Positions 13,321-28,950 of a DNA stretch of 64,000 bases are shown here, one piece after another. The DNA is from Coniferiporia sulphurascens (lineage: Eukaryota; Basidiomycota; Agaricomycetes; Hymenochaetales; Hymenochaetaceae). Made by a program: the position numbers and the translations under genes. Within the stretch, counting starts at the first letter, position 1, and every line of letters starts with the position of its first letter. The stretch lies in contig NBBA01000006.1 in assembly GCA_002794785.1 (NCBI GenBank), positions 1,116,001 through 1,180,000 of the forward strand, in the 5' to 3' direction. The notes below the pieces were generated by a model. The model was not told where the DNA came from. It saw only the letters and a list, made by a program, of their open reading frames with translations, and ran no database searches.

Positions 13321-13881
13321 TTACGGGGAAACTGCAACGTCGGTGCAGTTTACGCCAATGGTACCGTTCGCAGCGCTGTAGTTCGTGATGGTACCGTTCA
13401 CAACGGTCCCGTCTAAACAGAAAGATAAGGGAGTCAGCTCGGAACACTGATCCCCGGACAGGAGACAGCGTACTGTAAACATTCTGGCAGCAGACGACAT
13501 AGTTATCGCTATATCGGTCAGACATAGTGTCAGTCCATTTCCTATCGAAATGAGACTGCTCGGTGCGCACCAGTATCCTGCAGTAACATCTTCGTCGGTG
13601 TATGCAGAGCAGTTATGTCCCATCTCCACCACTTTATTCGGCACGATTAATCCCAACTTTCCAAGAATCGTCGACGCAATCGTGCTATTCGTTTCGGTCA
13701 CGCCGACGCAGCACTGAACAGGGTGATTGTAACACAGGGGGGCGGCAGATGGAGCGGGGGTGGCTGTTGCAGTAAGTGTGCGCGACCCCGACGGGCCTGC
13801 TCTGGCCGCAAAGACAAAGGCGACGAAAAATGCGAGGACGAGACAGCGGTACAGGAAATTGAGGTTGTTGTTGAAAGCCAT
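13321..13881 (-). CDS. Class I hydrophobin (hydrophobin A)
   Basis: Three exons: 13881-13571, 13508-13474 (35 nt), 13412-13321; 438 nt, 145 aa. A signal peptide (FLYRCLVLAFFVAFVFAARA) is followed by a Ser/Thr/Ala spacer and the eight-cysteine pattern C-X6-CC-X31-C-X12-C-X5-CC-X26-C. The middle part only appears after splicing out introns with GTGCGC and GTACGC donors; the single long unspliced frame on this strand loses the CC pair. Hydrophobins self-assemble into amphipathic films on hyphae and fruiting bodies. The last inter-cysteine loop (26 residues) exceeds the usual 6-18, because an NGTI-containing segment is duplicated (the 11-mer AACGGTACCAT occurs twice). Several NxS/T sites are present. 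Confidence 0.9.
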   Translation of the reverse strand: MAFNNNLNFLYRCLVLAFFVAFVFAARAGPSGSRTLTATATPAPSAAPLCYNHPVQCCVGVTETNSTIASTILGKLGLIVPNKVVEMGHNCSAYTDEDVTAGYWCAPSSLISIGNGLTLCLTDIAITMSSAARMFTVRCLLSGDQCSELTPLSFCLDGTVVNGTITNYSAANGTIGVNCTDVAVSP

Positions 13882-14598
13882 CGCGTTCGTGCTTGTTCGT
13901 GTTCGTTTGTGTACAACAAGACCGTGTTCTTTCCAAGGTAGCGAACGCTGAGGAAAGAAGGGGGGAGGGCACCAGCGGAGGAGGAAGTGGGCGGCAAGGA
14001 GATGGCAACGGGAGGTCTATTTTCTGCTGAAGGGAGCAGCATACAAGCGAGGGGTCGTCTCTTTATATTCCGCGAACAAAAAGGGACCTTGTTTGAGGGT
14101 CATCGGGTATTTGCCGAGGCGGCTTCACGCCATCCTGCGAATACGCGAGGCAGTCTAGCGCTTTTTCAGGGTTGCCGAATCGCCGAGTGGAGAATGACGG
14201 AATGGCTGATTCTTAATCCTTCATGAACAGCAGGAGCGCACCAGAAAAGCATACATTTTAAACCCAAGTCTTGAAGGGGAACGGTAATAGTAACAGGGGC
14301 TTGTCCTGTCATCTCCCGCGCATAAAGCAGAGGGTGTAGATTGAGCTTAAATTGCCCCTGTAAGGAGACCACGACGCAAATCGTTCAACGGCGGGACCGT
14401 CAGACTGAACCTTGTTTTTTTTAAAAATAATTCAGAGTCTTCATTTTAACCACGTAAGCACCCGAACGGGATAAAGGTCGTACAGTAGGTACAGGAGACG
14501 CAAAAATTTCGTCTAGATAAGAAAGAAAGAGGGAAAGAAAAACATATGCGAAGCAAAAGGGCATCAAGTCATGTAGGTCGTCACTGTTAAATTTCCTC
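13882..14598. other. Intergenic stretch, hydrophobin A promoter
   Basis: The part nearest 13,882 is the upstream region of hydrophobin A; the other side is the 3' UTR of the dsRBD-like gene. No gene supported. Confidence 0.4.
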
Positions 14599-17500
14599 TC
14601 ATTTACGGTCTGCTTGAGATCGGAGCCGTTGCAGAACTTGTTTAGCAACTCGCTGCCTACCCTCATTCTCGGTTGAAAATGCGCCAGGCAGCTCAAGGCG
14701 TTCCTTGCCCATGACGATCCAGACCTTGAACACGTCTTCCCCGATCTCATTTTTCACCTGCATCGAGCCAAATTCCGGCCATGCAATCCCCTCAGAGCCG
14801 CAGTACTCTACACCCCCCCATCAGTATATCCCGAGAGTAACACAGATACTCGACTCACGAAGAAGCTGTTCAACGCTTGATGAGCCAATTGACAACGACA
14901 CGGCCACGGGCGTTGGTGGTGCAGGTGAGACACTGGTTGGCTCCCGCTTAACACTGATTGGTTGTGGTAAAGCCGACTCTGAACGCTGCTTCTTATGCTT
15001 CTGTGCATCCTCCGGCGATCCTTCCCGTGATCGTGGCCGCTTCTGACGATCACTGCTTGCGCTGAGCGAGGCTGTCCTCACCGGCGTCGCTACACATACA
15101 GTTGCTGTGTCCTCGGCGCCACTCTCTGACACGCTCATTTGCTGGCCTAGTTTCGGCGTTGATGAGGCCGCAGACGTTGCGGCAGGGGTACCCCACTGTG
15201 TAGGGCTTGTGGCCGATTGCTCCGGAGGTGGCGGCGGATTATATGGAAATCCTGGAGTTTGTGCTGGAACGGGTACAGCATAAGGCACCGGCATCCCAGG
15301 TATAGGATATGGAGCATATCGCGGATCGACGTAATAAGCGTAAGGATAAGCTGCCACACTGTACGTGGACGTAGGGGAGGTCATAGTCGTCGCTGGCACA
15401 GGATAAGCACTTGACGGAGAGGGAAAGGGGGCACTCGGTTGAATAGGATATGGGTAAGCAGCTTGTGCGTACGCAGTAGTATATGGACTAGCGCTATATT
15501 GGAAGTGTTGATGCGATGATTGAGGAGGGATGCCGTAAGGCGGAAAATGCTGAGGCTGAAAGGGAGGTTGAGCGGAATGCGTAGGTTGGATAGGCTGAGC
15601 TGATACGAATGGAGAGTGTTGATGTTGCGAAGAATGTGAAAGGGACTGTTGGAGAGGCTGAGGTGCCTGAGTTACGGCATAAGATGTCCGTTGCGGCGGC
15701 GGCGAAGGCTTGGATGTGCATTGAACATGTGGTGGCTTCGGGACGGCATAAGAAGGGTGTCCTTGTGAAGAAGGTTGAGGAGGGGAGTGCGAGGAAGCCC
15801 TTTGAGAATGCGGGGGAGTGTGTTTTGGAGGGTAAGATAAGGACGGGGAAGGGTATTGCGATGGTAAAGATGGACCCGCCGATGACGGACTAGTAAGGCG
15901 GTCTATAATGGCCGTAGCTGCGGCTCCAACATCATATGGCGAACGTGGGTACGAGGATGCCCCTTCACGGGATGATGTAGGGCGTTGGCCTGCGCCGGAA
16001 GTGAACGGAGGGGGTGGGGGACGCGAGGGAGGCGCTTGTCTGATGGGAGGCCTAGACGGTTGAAACCGCTCAGCCTGCCGTCTCGTTTGTTCCGCCCTTT
16101 GGCGGGCCATTGCCTCCTCCTTTGTCTCAAGAAGGGGTATAGCTGAAGGACCAAGTCTCACCATTCCGCTCGCAGCGGCAGGCCGTTTTGGGATCCCGCC
16201 TAAACGATGCTCCGTTGCGCTTCTTGATAAAGGTATTGTCGACGTATCCTCTTTCTTAGGTCTTTCCGAATTTTGAGAATGCTCCTTGGCCCGCTTGTAC
16301 GGTTTAAAAGGGTCATGATCAGGAGGTACGGGTTCACCACGAAAGCGCACGAACTCAATCGCCTCCTGACCAGCCAAGTAAACGACAGCAATTTTTGCGT
16401 CTGTTTTCGTCCGATATTCTGGCTTGACGAGCCACTTCCTGGTTTCTTCAGGCTTCGGGTCGGCTGAGAGAGAGAGAGACATAGTGCAACCGAAGGCTAT
16501 GCACCATAAAGTGTGAACAGCTGTGAAGTGACAAAACTAAAGGGAAACTATCGACACACCTCCTTGATCATGATCAAACTCATATGTCGGATGCATACCA
16601 TGCCTGAGCTTAGCGTATTCGGAACCAAGTATTGGCAGGATTTGTTCATTTGCCTTCTTCCGCATTTCCGGGGTTATTCTATTTTCGACGGAAGCCGCGA
16701 CGGAGCGGATATATTGGCTGATCCCTTGAGACATTGCTAGGAGGCAGACAGCTGCCTTGGCATCCGCTCGTTTCGCGAACCTAGGATCTACGACGTATGT
16801 CCTTGTCTCTTCAGGTCGATCCAGACGGATAATGCACCCGTGTACTTAATACAATGTGAGCATCGTGCAAGATCGTGAGGTGCGAACTCAACGTACAGCC
16901 ATTATTATTTATGAAATAAAATTGTAAAGAGAGACGTGCTCCTTTCGCAAGCTGAAGCGTCGTATTGAGCATCCCAGAGGCATTGACGGTTGCTGCTGTC
17001 TTGTCACCGATGGATTCAGGAAATGGCTTTGGAAGTGTGTCAAAAAACGTTTGTAGGGTGGTTGCGACCGGGCGCCCCCTCTCAAACTCCGGTTCTCTTT
17101 TGATATTCACGTCCTCGAGAAGTTCGACCGGGACAACAGCAGGTGCAGCTTGACCATTACCATATTTGATGAAGTCGATAACCCCCTGACGAACTGCGGC
17201 TTCCGAGCATCCTTTCTTTGCGGAAGGTTTTGAGTCATAAGTTGCACTGACGGAGTAGGCACGCTGCGAGTGAAGTGATAATTCGACGAGGAGTGCACAG
17301 CCAATTGCTAACGTCCATCAGAATCTGGCTAGTATGAAGGAAGATTTAAAGCGTACTTGGCGACCCTTTGTGCTCAGAAAAGAAAATCCAACGTGGTTGG
17401 ACCAGATTGGCCCTCCACTCGATGCAACATTCTAGTATTTGCTTGCTTATTTCGTCATCTTCCAATTCATCCACGAAGCCTTCCTCTTTGGTCTTGCTTT

Positions 17501-18413
17501 CTTGCTTAATTGATGTGCCATCGAGGGGAGCGAGAACAAGCGTTGAGCGAGATTTAGAGGCCTCCTTATTCCCGTGTAAAATAAAATCGACTGCGTTCAT
17601 CTCGACCGCGATGGCCGCAGCTCGTGCCTTCGCATCGCTTTTGCGCGAAAACTCGGGCTCGGTAGTATACGAACGGGACATCCCATTTGGCCTTGTTATC
17701 GTCAATATGCATTGCTTATCTGATGAAAACAAAAAAGAAAGTGATGATATAGTTAGAAGAGTAGAAGAAGGTACTGATTCGGACGACGTCCACGTAAGAA
17801 ATGGTTCAGTGACTGCTGCTATAGCACCAAAGAGCCATGCTAAAGGAAAACCCATCAAGCTTTGCCCAGTGATACGAGCACGAGTAACATCATGCCCTTT
17901 TCACTGGACAAGTAAGGACCGATACCTTGCAGAAGCTCAAGGAATATTTTGGATGAAAGCCGCAGAGAATAGGCAAGAAAGAAAATCATGCCAGAAATGA
18001 CATGAGACCAAGTACTTACGATCGGAGCCACCTTCATCGATAAATTCGAACACCAAAGCCTCAGAGTTACCAAATGTCTGTTTGCAGGTCTGATGCAATT
18101 GAGCAACAAACTGCATAGAATCGGACGTCCTTTCCTTTTCGTCCGAAAACACCTGCCCTGCCTCAGGCGGTGGTTGCGACGAGTCAGGAGCGAGATCGGG
18201 GTCTGAGGAGACATATGGAAGGTCGAATCCCTCAAGGTCTGCTTTGGGAGAGTTGGCGAGATTCTCGATGGGACATGACCCAAGGCTCAGGAGGTTCTGA
18301 GTGACGATGCCGAAGGACCCTTCCATGATGCGCCCGCTGCCGCTTAACAACACATGCGGATGCATTGGTAGCGTCGGCGTGGTTAGGCGGGTGCCAGCGA
18401 GCGCACTCATCAT
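14599..18413 (-). CDS. Unrecognised protein with five dsRBD-like segments and a Pro/Ser/Tyr-rich low-complexity region
   Basis: Six exons (18413-18020, 17719-17357, 17307-16897, 16844-16560, 16463-14859, 14807-14599), 3,267 nt, 1,088 aa. Five segments (about residues 100-180, 228-305, 330-450, 455-515, 1012-1085) share one pattern: beta strands, then an aromatic strand of the type R-x-Y/W-x-V-x-P-x-F/Y, then a basic-Ala helix, for example RKSDAKARAAAIAVEMNAV, KRADAKAAVCLLAMSQGI and RTKTDAKIAVVYLAGQEAI. This resembles strand 3 and helix 2 of a double-stranded RNA-binding domain, with the canonical KKxAK only partly kept. Residues ~530-1000 are Pro/Ser/Gln/Tyr-rich with possible nuclear-localisation clusters near the end (KRPRSREG, KHKKQR). 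I do not recognise the family; RNA binding is inference. Intron 1 is about 300 nt, long for this gene, and could hide an exon. It shares a divergent promoter with NUDT21. Confidence 0.75.
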
Positions 18414-19540
<1,127 letters not shown>

Positions 19541-19839
19541 AGCGATGCTTAATACGATACTCGACTTTCCTCACTTGTCACGTCTTGTTCATGACTGTTG
19601 TCTATGTAGCAAATAAAGCTTATTTTTTTTTGAACCAACAAATGATCTTGACGAGAGGTGGTCCTCGGCTTATTCTGGTTTCTTCCTCAGAAAATTGTCC
19701 GAAGCGTCCAGAATTCCCCAGCACATCGGTGAACAACAAAATACAACTGTCAGAAACAAGATTGGGGCTTTAATGTACAGGTGTGAGGTATGATCGATTA
19801 TCCTTTTACTTCTTCGGCTCTATTGTCGACTGATTTCGT

Positions 19840-21543
<1,704 letters not shown>

Positions 21544-22152
21544 TAAACCCGAAGCTGTTGCGATGCGAGTATGGGGTTGTCAATGTCGTGCGTGATGCAC
21601 ACTCGGACCGTTTTATACTTAAATCATGGTATGCAATGTCGTACGCTGGGCAAGTAATCACGCCATTAGCGTGTCAACGGAGGGTTCCTCCGAGCCCACT
21701 CTGTTGCAGATCAATGATGTTCCGATCATCAGAAGTACTTATCTTAGGCCCGCTTTTGGAAGCTTAAATAAGCAGTACTTGTTGACTGCGCGGCTACGCC
21801 TGGTGTGTGGGACACAACAATTCTACTACAGCTGCAACACGACCAATCTGAGAATACTATTTAGGTGCAACTTTATCCATTTGTTGATCGACTTAATGCC
21901 TTACATGATTGTTTCCTGTGTAGAACATGAAAAACTTTATTTTCAGAACCACCGACTCGGAATCATTTTAATAATTGGAATTGGTCGTGGTACACTTCAA
22001 TTCGTTTTCTCGGGACACAACGTGGCTGAATTTTGTCAAAACTGCGAATTACGCACAAGCCCATTGTCAAAGACAGCGCACACGATTTATTAAACACATG
22101 CAAGCTATGATTACATGTACTTCAACCCCTTTAACGGCTGTAGTTTTTTTAT
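21544..22152. repeat. Spacer between the two MET17 copies, with a decayed copy of the NUDT21 3' end
   Basis: About 21859-21960 resembles the end of NUDT21 and its 3' UTR (about 19513-19634). The intron end, the last-exon motif (ggtgcaactttatcc versus ggtacaattttatct), and a later block ending in an actttatttt/gcttatttt run recur in the same order. This suggests that the unit duplicated with MET17 began inside the last NUDT21 intron. The rest is the promoter of MET17 copy 1 and the 3' UTR of copy 2. Confidence 0.45.
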
Positions 22153-23864
<1,712 letters not shown>

Positions 23865-24439
23865 AACGTTGAGAGTATCGCAGTGTGGGTACGAGATTGT
23901 TATTGCCGTGCAAAAACCATATTTACAGTTTTTATGCTGCTCAAATATAACAGCGTTCGCAGAGAGTACCCTATCACGGCGTGGACCCTTTCACACATCG
24001 GGTAAGAGAACACGCCGCCGTACGCCGTGTCCATTCTCATGGATAGCGGATTGCGTCGGAACCCGGGGTAACGAGATTTCAATTCAAGAACTCGAAGGAC
24101 TCGTTCTAAAGACTTGACCACGACTTCTTACGGCCGCAGTCCCCCAGGTACAGTGCGCCGATAGAAGTCCTAGAACTGAAATTAAGTCAGGACGTTTGCA
24201 TCCTTTTATGTGTACAATACACCACGAACCAGCTTCGAATTGCGTCTGTATGTGAGTTTGAACAAATTGCGTTGTCTAAATTTGACATGAAGCCCTGCGG
24301 ACCAATAAGCGAAGTCCAGTTTGCTTATGTAAGGACACGCGTCATTTACACATGGTCACAGACACCAACCGCCTGGCGTGCAGTCGACGCGAGTAGCAAG
24401 TCCTTCCTCGTCCCAGCAACGACCACCACATCTCAGACA
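23865..24439. promoter_or_regulatory. Divergent intergenic region between MET17 copy 2 and the Rab gene
   Basis: 575 bp between opposite-strand start codons, presumably holding both promoters. No gene seen; no clear regulatory motif identified by eye. Confidence 0.4.
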
Positions 24440-25301
24440 ATGCCGCCGATATCGAAGAGCACCGAAAAATCCTCGCCCATCAACGTAAAGCTCCTGCTTA
24501 TCGGTAACTCAAGCGTCGGGAAAAGCAGCCTGCTGCTTCGTTTCTCCGACGAACAATGGCTCCCTGAGGACGAGGCGAGCGCGACCATCGGCGTCGATTT
24601 CCGTGTGCATAAGATGGAGGTCAACGGAAAGAAGGTCAAGCTTAGCATATGGGTGCGTCGCTGTGAGAAAACACGGGCTGTTCGAACTCTAAGGAAGGAT
24701 TCCATTGCAGGACACCGCTGGTCAGGAGCGCTTCCGTACTATTACATCCTCGTACTATCGTGGGGCTCAAGGCATAATACTGGGTAAGACCTCTTTTCTT
24801 CTTCCTGATTGGCCAGCTGCGAATATGAAGCGAACAGTGTACGACGTCGCCAATCGCGAGTCATTCGACGCGCTTCCGCGATGGTACTCCGAACTCGAGA
24901 CTTACGTCTCTGATTCCGTCGTCAAGATCCTCGTCGGCAATAAGCTCGATAAGGTCACTCCACTTTATGATATTCAAAATTTCCTGTTACACTTCTTTTA
25001 TTCAAACCACTTCGGTATTTTGTTTTCCCAGGAATTCTCGCGCCAAGTACCCACAGCTGAAGGCGCCGCTTTCGCCGAACGCATGGGCTCGCTGTTTGTC
25101 GAAGCTTCCGCGAAAACTGCCATCGGCGTGCGAGAGGCCTTCACTGACGTCGTCGCACGCATCCTCGATACTCCCGAACTATGGGCACCCATCAGCAACG
25201 TCACACCTGACCGCGCTAAAGCCCAGAAGCAGAGCATGCCGGGGAACATCGACCTCAGTGCGAGTACACCGGCCGAAGAAGCAAGCGGTTGTGCCTGTTA
25301 G
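24440..25301 (+). CDS. rab18: Rab small GTPase, Rab18-like
   Basis: Four exons: 24440-24652, 24711-24783, 24838-24953, 25032-25301; 672 nt, 223 aa. All G motifs are present: P-loop GNSSVGKSSLLLRF, effector region ATIGVDFRVHKM, WDTAGQERFRTITSSYYRGAQG, GNKLDK and EASAKT. The C-terminus SGCAC gives a CxC-type geranylgeranylation signal. The effector region and the sequence after WDTAGQERFRT resemble Rab18, which acts at the ER and lipid droplets; assignment among the Rab1/8/18 group rests on a few residues. An upstream in-frame open stretch exists, but the ATG used here gives a normal Rab length. Confidence 0.92.
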
Positions 25302-26526
25302 AGTTAGCATAGACAACGCCCTTCTCATGACCTTACTTTCATGAGTCTTACGATCATTAATAGCTTTTCTGCCCCCGGACCCTCCCGACAATCCAATATG
25401 CATACATACCGCGCCCACATTGGCTCCCCGCATACCCCGTAACGTGTATTCATACGCCCTCCCGACACTCGTGCATCTATCTGTTTCCTTCCCCGTGTTC
25501 TATATTGACAATATATCTTCTAAAGCAAATTGTGCTGGAGTCCCGATAAGCGGTGTCGCCCCCGTTTTTCCTCCGTGAGGTCGTCTGATGATAACGAGAA
25601 ACTGATGAGTCCTGTCCGTTTCCCAAGTGTATTCAAGAAGGCCTGCGATCACGCGAACGGAATACCCAGGACGGCGCCAATCGCGACCAGCTTGAATTTT
25701 TCTAAGGATTCGAATAAGATGCTCCCATATACAGCCGACTGCACATCTGCCGCTCCCCCCCCCCTCGCCTACTTATCGACGGAGCTACTACGGCGTCCGC
25801 CTTGTCAGAACTGACATCCATACATTACCTCAAATTAATGCGAGGTTCTATTGTCTGGCGTCTTGCCTGTGCGTTCGACCCGCTATCGATAAGTACTGTG
25901 CGCGAACTCAATCATAGGCTTTCCCTCGGACGGACGCGAAGAGAGATAGCCCGGGAGTACGCGTGAGAGCTTGATTGCAACGAGTTCGGCGAGGGGGCCT
26001 GCCCCTGTGGCTTGAGTAGTATTGCAATATGAGGCATTTGGGTTTGCCCTACCGACCCGGCGAAAACCCCGGTTGGCACAAACTAAGAAGCCTCCCAGGC
26101 TTAGGACGGAGGAAGGCGTTAAGTGAGGGAACCTGATTACACCCGTCGCAGTACCGCTAGCCAGACCTACGTACGGAGGGAACGTCGGTGCGAGCGAATG
26201 TCAATAATATCTAAGATGATTCCAGTTCAGACCACATTTACAAATGGGACGTCGGGATCGGTGCCTTTGGAATTATGCAACATCAGCCGGGGAAAAGCAT
26301 CATCGCAACCGCTTCTTATTCTTCCCTTCCTTCTGAAAGTCGGCTCATGGACTTGAGTATTCTGAAGGCCGTGATATTACAATTACGATGAGAAGCCTAG
26401 ATTACGTGCCCGCAACTACAGTGCATGAGAGCCAATAAGCACCCTCCGTTTAGGCGAGGCGAGGTCGGGAAAATCGAGTACAAGGCTGATACCTACCCTG
26501 CTTACAGCAGCCACGTACTTTCTTAC
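25302..26526. other. Convergent intergenic region
   Basis: 1.2 kb between two 3' ends (Rab, + ; BNR_4 gene, -). It is more than two UTRs need. I see no coding frame with recognisable motifs, no tRNA and no evident repeat. Confidence 0.4.
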
Positions 26527-28564
26527 CTACTCGAAGCCAGACAATTCCAAATCTAACACCTCCACACTCGTCCCGTTGACCAAGAACAAACTAAGCACCC
26601 CATCTCCATCCCCTCCATCGCTCGCAGTAACAAGCCTATAGCGATCAAACAGCGGCTCCGCAACGCACCCCTCGCTCGCCTCCCACACAACCGTCCAATC
26701 CTCGAAGTGACCTTGAGCCGTGCTCGCGAGGATACTGAACGCTGTGGAATTCGCTGCGTTCGAGGGTAGCACCGCGAGGAGCGCTGACCCGCGCGAGAGA
26801 ATTTTTCCGCGCTTTCCGATGACGGTTGGCGTGCCCGTCACGTTGTTCGAGCTCGGGAGGTCCAGCGGGAACGGTACACGCGTCCAATACGTGGTCGTGC
26901 TACGCCAGTAGTGGTACCATTGTTCGACGCCCGTCGTGTTCTCGCGGTTGAGGACGTGTATTCGGCCTTGGTTGTCCACGGTCTGCGCTTCCTGGTTAAG
27001 GATCCCGCTTCAAACAGGAAAAAGCGATGTCGTAAATTTCGTTGGACCACATACGCAAACGTACGCACGATGCACTTACCCATATTTCGGGATGCCGAAC
27101 ACTGTGATACCTGCCGCAGCAGGGACAATCGGCCACTGCGCAGTCGTGTTGCCGATCGTCTGATTCCAGTTATTATGCCATGTCTTTCCCAAGTCGTAGC
27201 TGAACGCATAGTCCATATCATGGTTCTGTATTGAATGCCCGACAAGTAAGATCAGATGACGAAGGACAAACGAACGGAGGAAATAAGCGCTGACGTTTTC
27301 TGGTCCATTCGGACCTGCCTCAACAGCGACATCCTGTCCCGTATCGTTCACATAGTCGCGGTATGTCCTAAAAGGGGCAAGTTATAACCAATTCAGAAAA
27401 AAAAACCCCCAAGAAATCATCAATCATTAAGTCCACTCACCAAGAGACGTGCAGGGCACCCTGGGGATCAAAGTCGAGCCCATTGATATACGCATTATCT
27501 AAGGAACCGCCGCGGTCAGTTCGAAGCCATATAAATAACCCATGAACACTAACTATTCACACCCTAAAATCCAAACCAGATTAGAAAGTATGCCTCGTAA
27601 CGCCAAAGGTCAAAACACACCTCCAAATATCTTCCAATCTGCGACCACCCCACACTCGGCGTATACGCATACAGCCAATCATCTCCAAGACCCGAACGAC
27701 CAACGCGCAGCTCCAACAACAAGTCTGCCGTCGATTGTGACGCAGCCTTCGCTGCAGCGGAGAGGGACAAGAAACGCGGATAGGTAACGTTAATAAAGTA
27801 GATGGACTTGTCAAGGTCTTCGAGACCCGGCAGGTAATCCTGACGTTAAGGAGGTGCGCACAATCGTTAGTCCATGGGAGAATAAAGGCGTAAGCACGTG
27901 TGAACTTACAGTTACTCCGCCAAATATATCCGCCGACCAAGTAGTGTTCTGCGGGTTCGTCGCTACTCCAGGCTTGGAAATGCGGTAATTCAGGTTATTA
28001 TCATGCTGGTCGAATCCCAGATGAAGCGTGCCATCCGTATGAGAGATGCCAAGCGATATACTTTAAGCACAATCATTTTATTCAGTCATTCCTTGCTCTA
28101 AGGCGACAAAAAGCAAAAATAACGAACATGTCATGGCCATCATCGTCCGTCTGATTATAGTCCGTCAAAGTCAACGTTTCCCAAGTTGAATTCGACGAAG
28201 ACGACTGGGACAAATCGCGTCGTGCAACAGAAACGTATCTAACAGATGCATTCGTAGAGGTGCTTGCGTCGTAAAACGCCGCATACTGAAAGCCTGATTA
28301 GCAGAATATTAAACCGCGTTATTTCTCCGGGGATTAGACGCCAGCTAGCAGCTAGTACTCACCATTAAACGTCACGAGCGGGTCCTGCTGGAAAGATTCA
28401 CCATTGAGGCGATTGACAGTCTGCGGATCGAGTCCCAGCATAGACGAGCCTAGAACATTTATCGTCCCAGTAGCAGCAGTAAACGGCAGAAAGGCGATAT
28501 ACAGCCATAAAAAGTGCGCTGCGAACCGCACACACGACAAGCCTGAGCGTGATGCGAAGTTCAT
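26527..28564 (-). CDS. Secreted BNR_4 repeat protein (putative glycosidase or polysaccharide-lyase-like beta-propeller)
   Basis: Eight exons: 28564-28363, 28293-28128, 28060-27910, 27839-27617, 27498-27441, 27367-27295, 27225-27080, 27007-26527; 1,500 nt, 499 aa. A signal peptide (FLWLYIAFLPFTAATG) starts the protein. BNR_4-type blocks follow: DDDGHDIISLGISHTDGTLH, FDQHDNNLNYRISKPG, NGLDFDPQGALHVSW, YRDYVNDTG, NHDMDYAFSYDLGKTW and DNQGRIHVL. These Asp-box-like elements are known from putative neuraminidases and from ulvan-lyase-type propellers; activity and substrate cannot be read from the sequence. There are many N-glycosylation sites. The exon 4 donor is the least certain: GTTTTG was chosen among three overlapping GTs because only it keeps the reading frame into the DNAYINGLDFD-type block. 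Confidence 0.82.
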
Positions 28565-28950
28565 CTTGGTGCTGTTATTGAACCCAGCGCTGGGGTTTGC
28601 AATTTCATCGCCATCGCCGAGCTTTTAAGACACTCGGAAAATATGGATCACGAGTGCTGAGAGGTCGACATCGACATAGCGAGCGTGTCCAGCAAAAGCG
28701 CGGACCGCCAGTCGAGCGGTCCGATGGCTGCTTGTGTCCGAATGCTTGAACGCGTGACGCCCTCTCGCGACCCCATGGACTATGACGGGTGCATGTCGGA
28801 ACCGGACACGCGTGCCTGAGATATTACGAAATCACAAGTCGTCCAATATTCGCTTGCAAAGAATTATGATCTTGTAAGCATAGCTATATGTCTACTGTAC
28901 AAATGAACCCAAACCAAGCACTGGCCGTGTATGCAAAGTAATCTATGAGA
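28565..28950. other. Intergenic stretch
   Basis: 386 bp upstream of the BNR_4 gene and downstream of the fungalysin gene (both minus strand). Presumed promoter plus 3' UTR; nothing else seen. Confidence 0.4.

Noticed and set aside
13310..13570. Separate minus-strand ORF with a VVCCQN motif
   Set aside because: It is the second exon of hydrophobin A read through its introns, not a gene.
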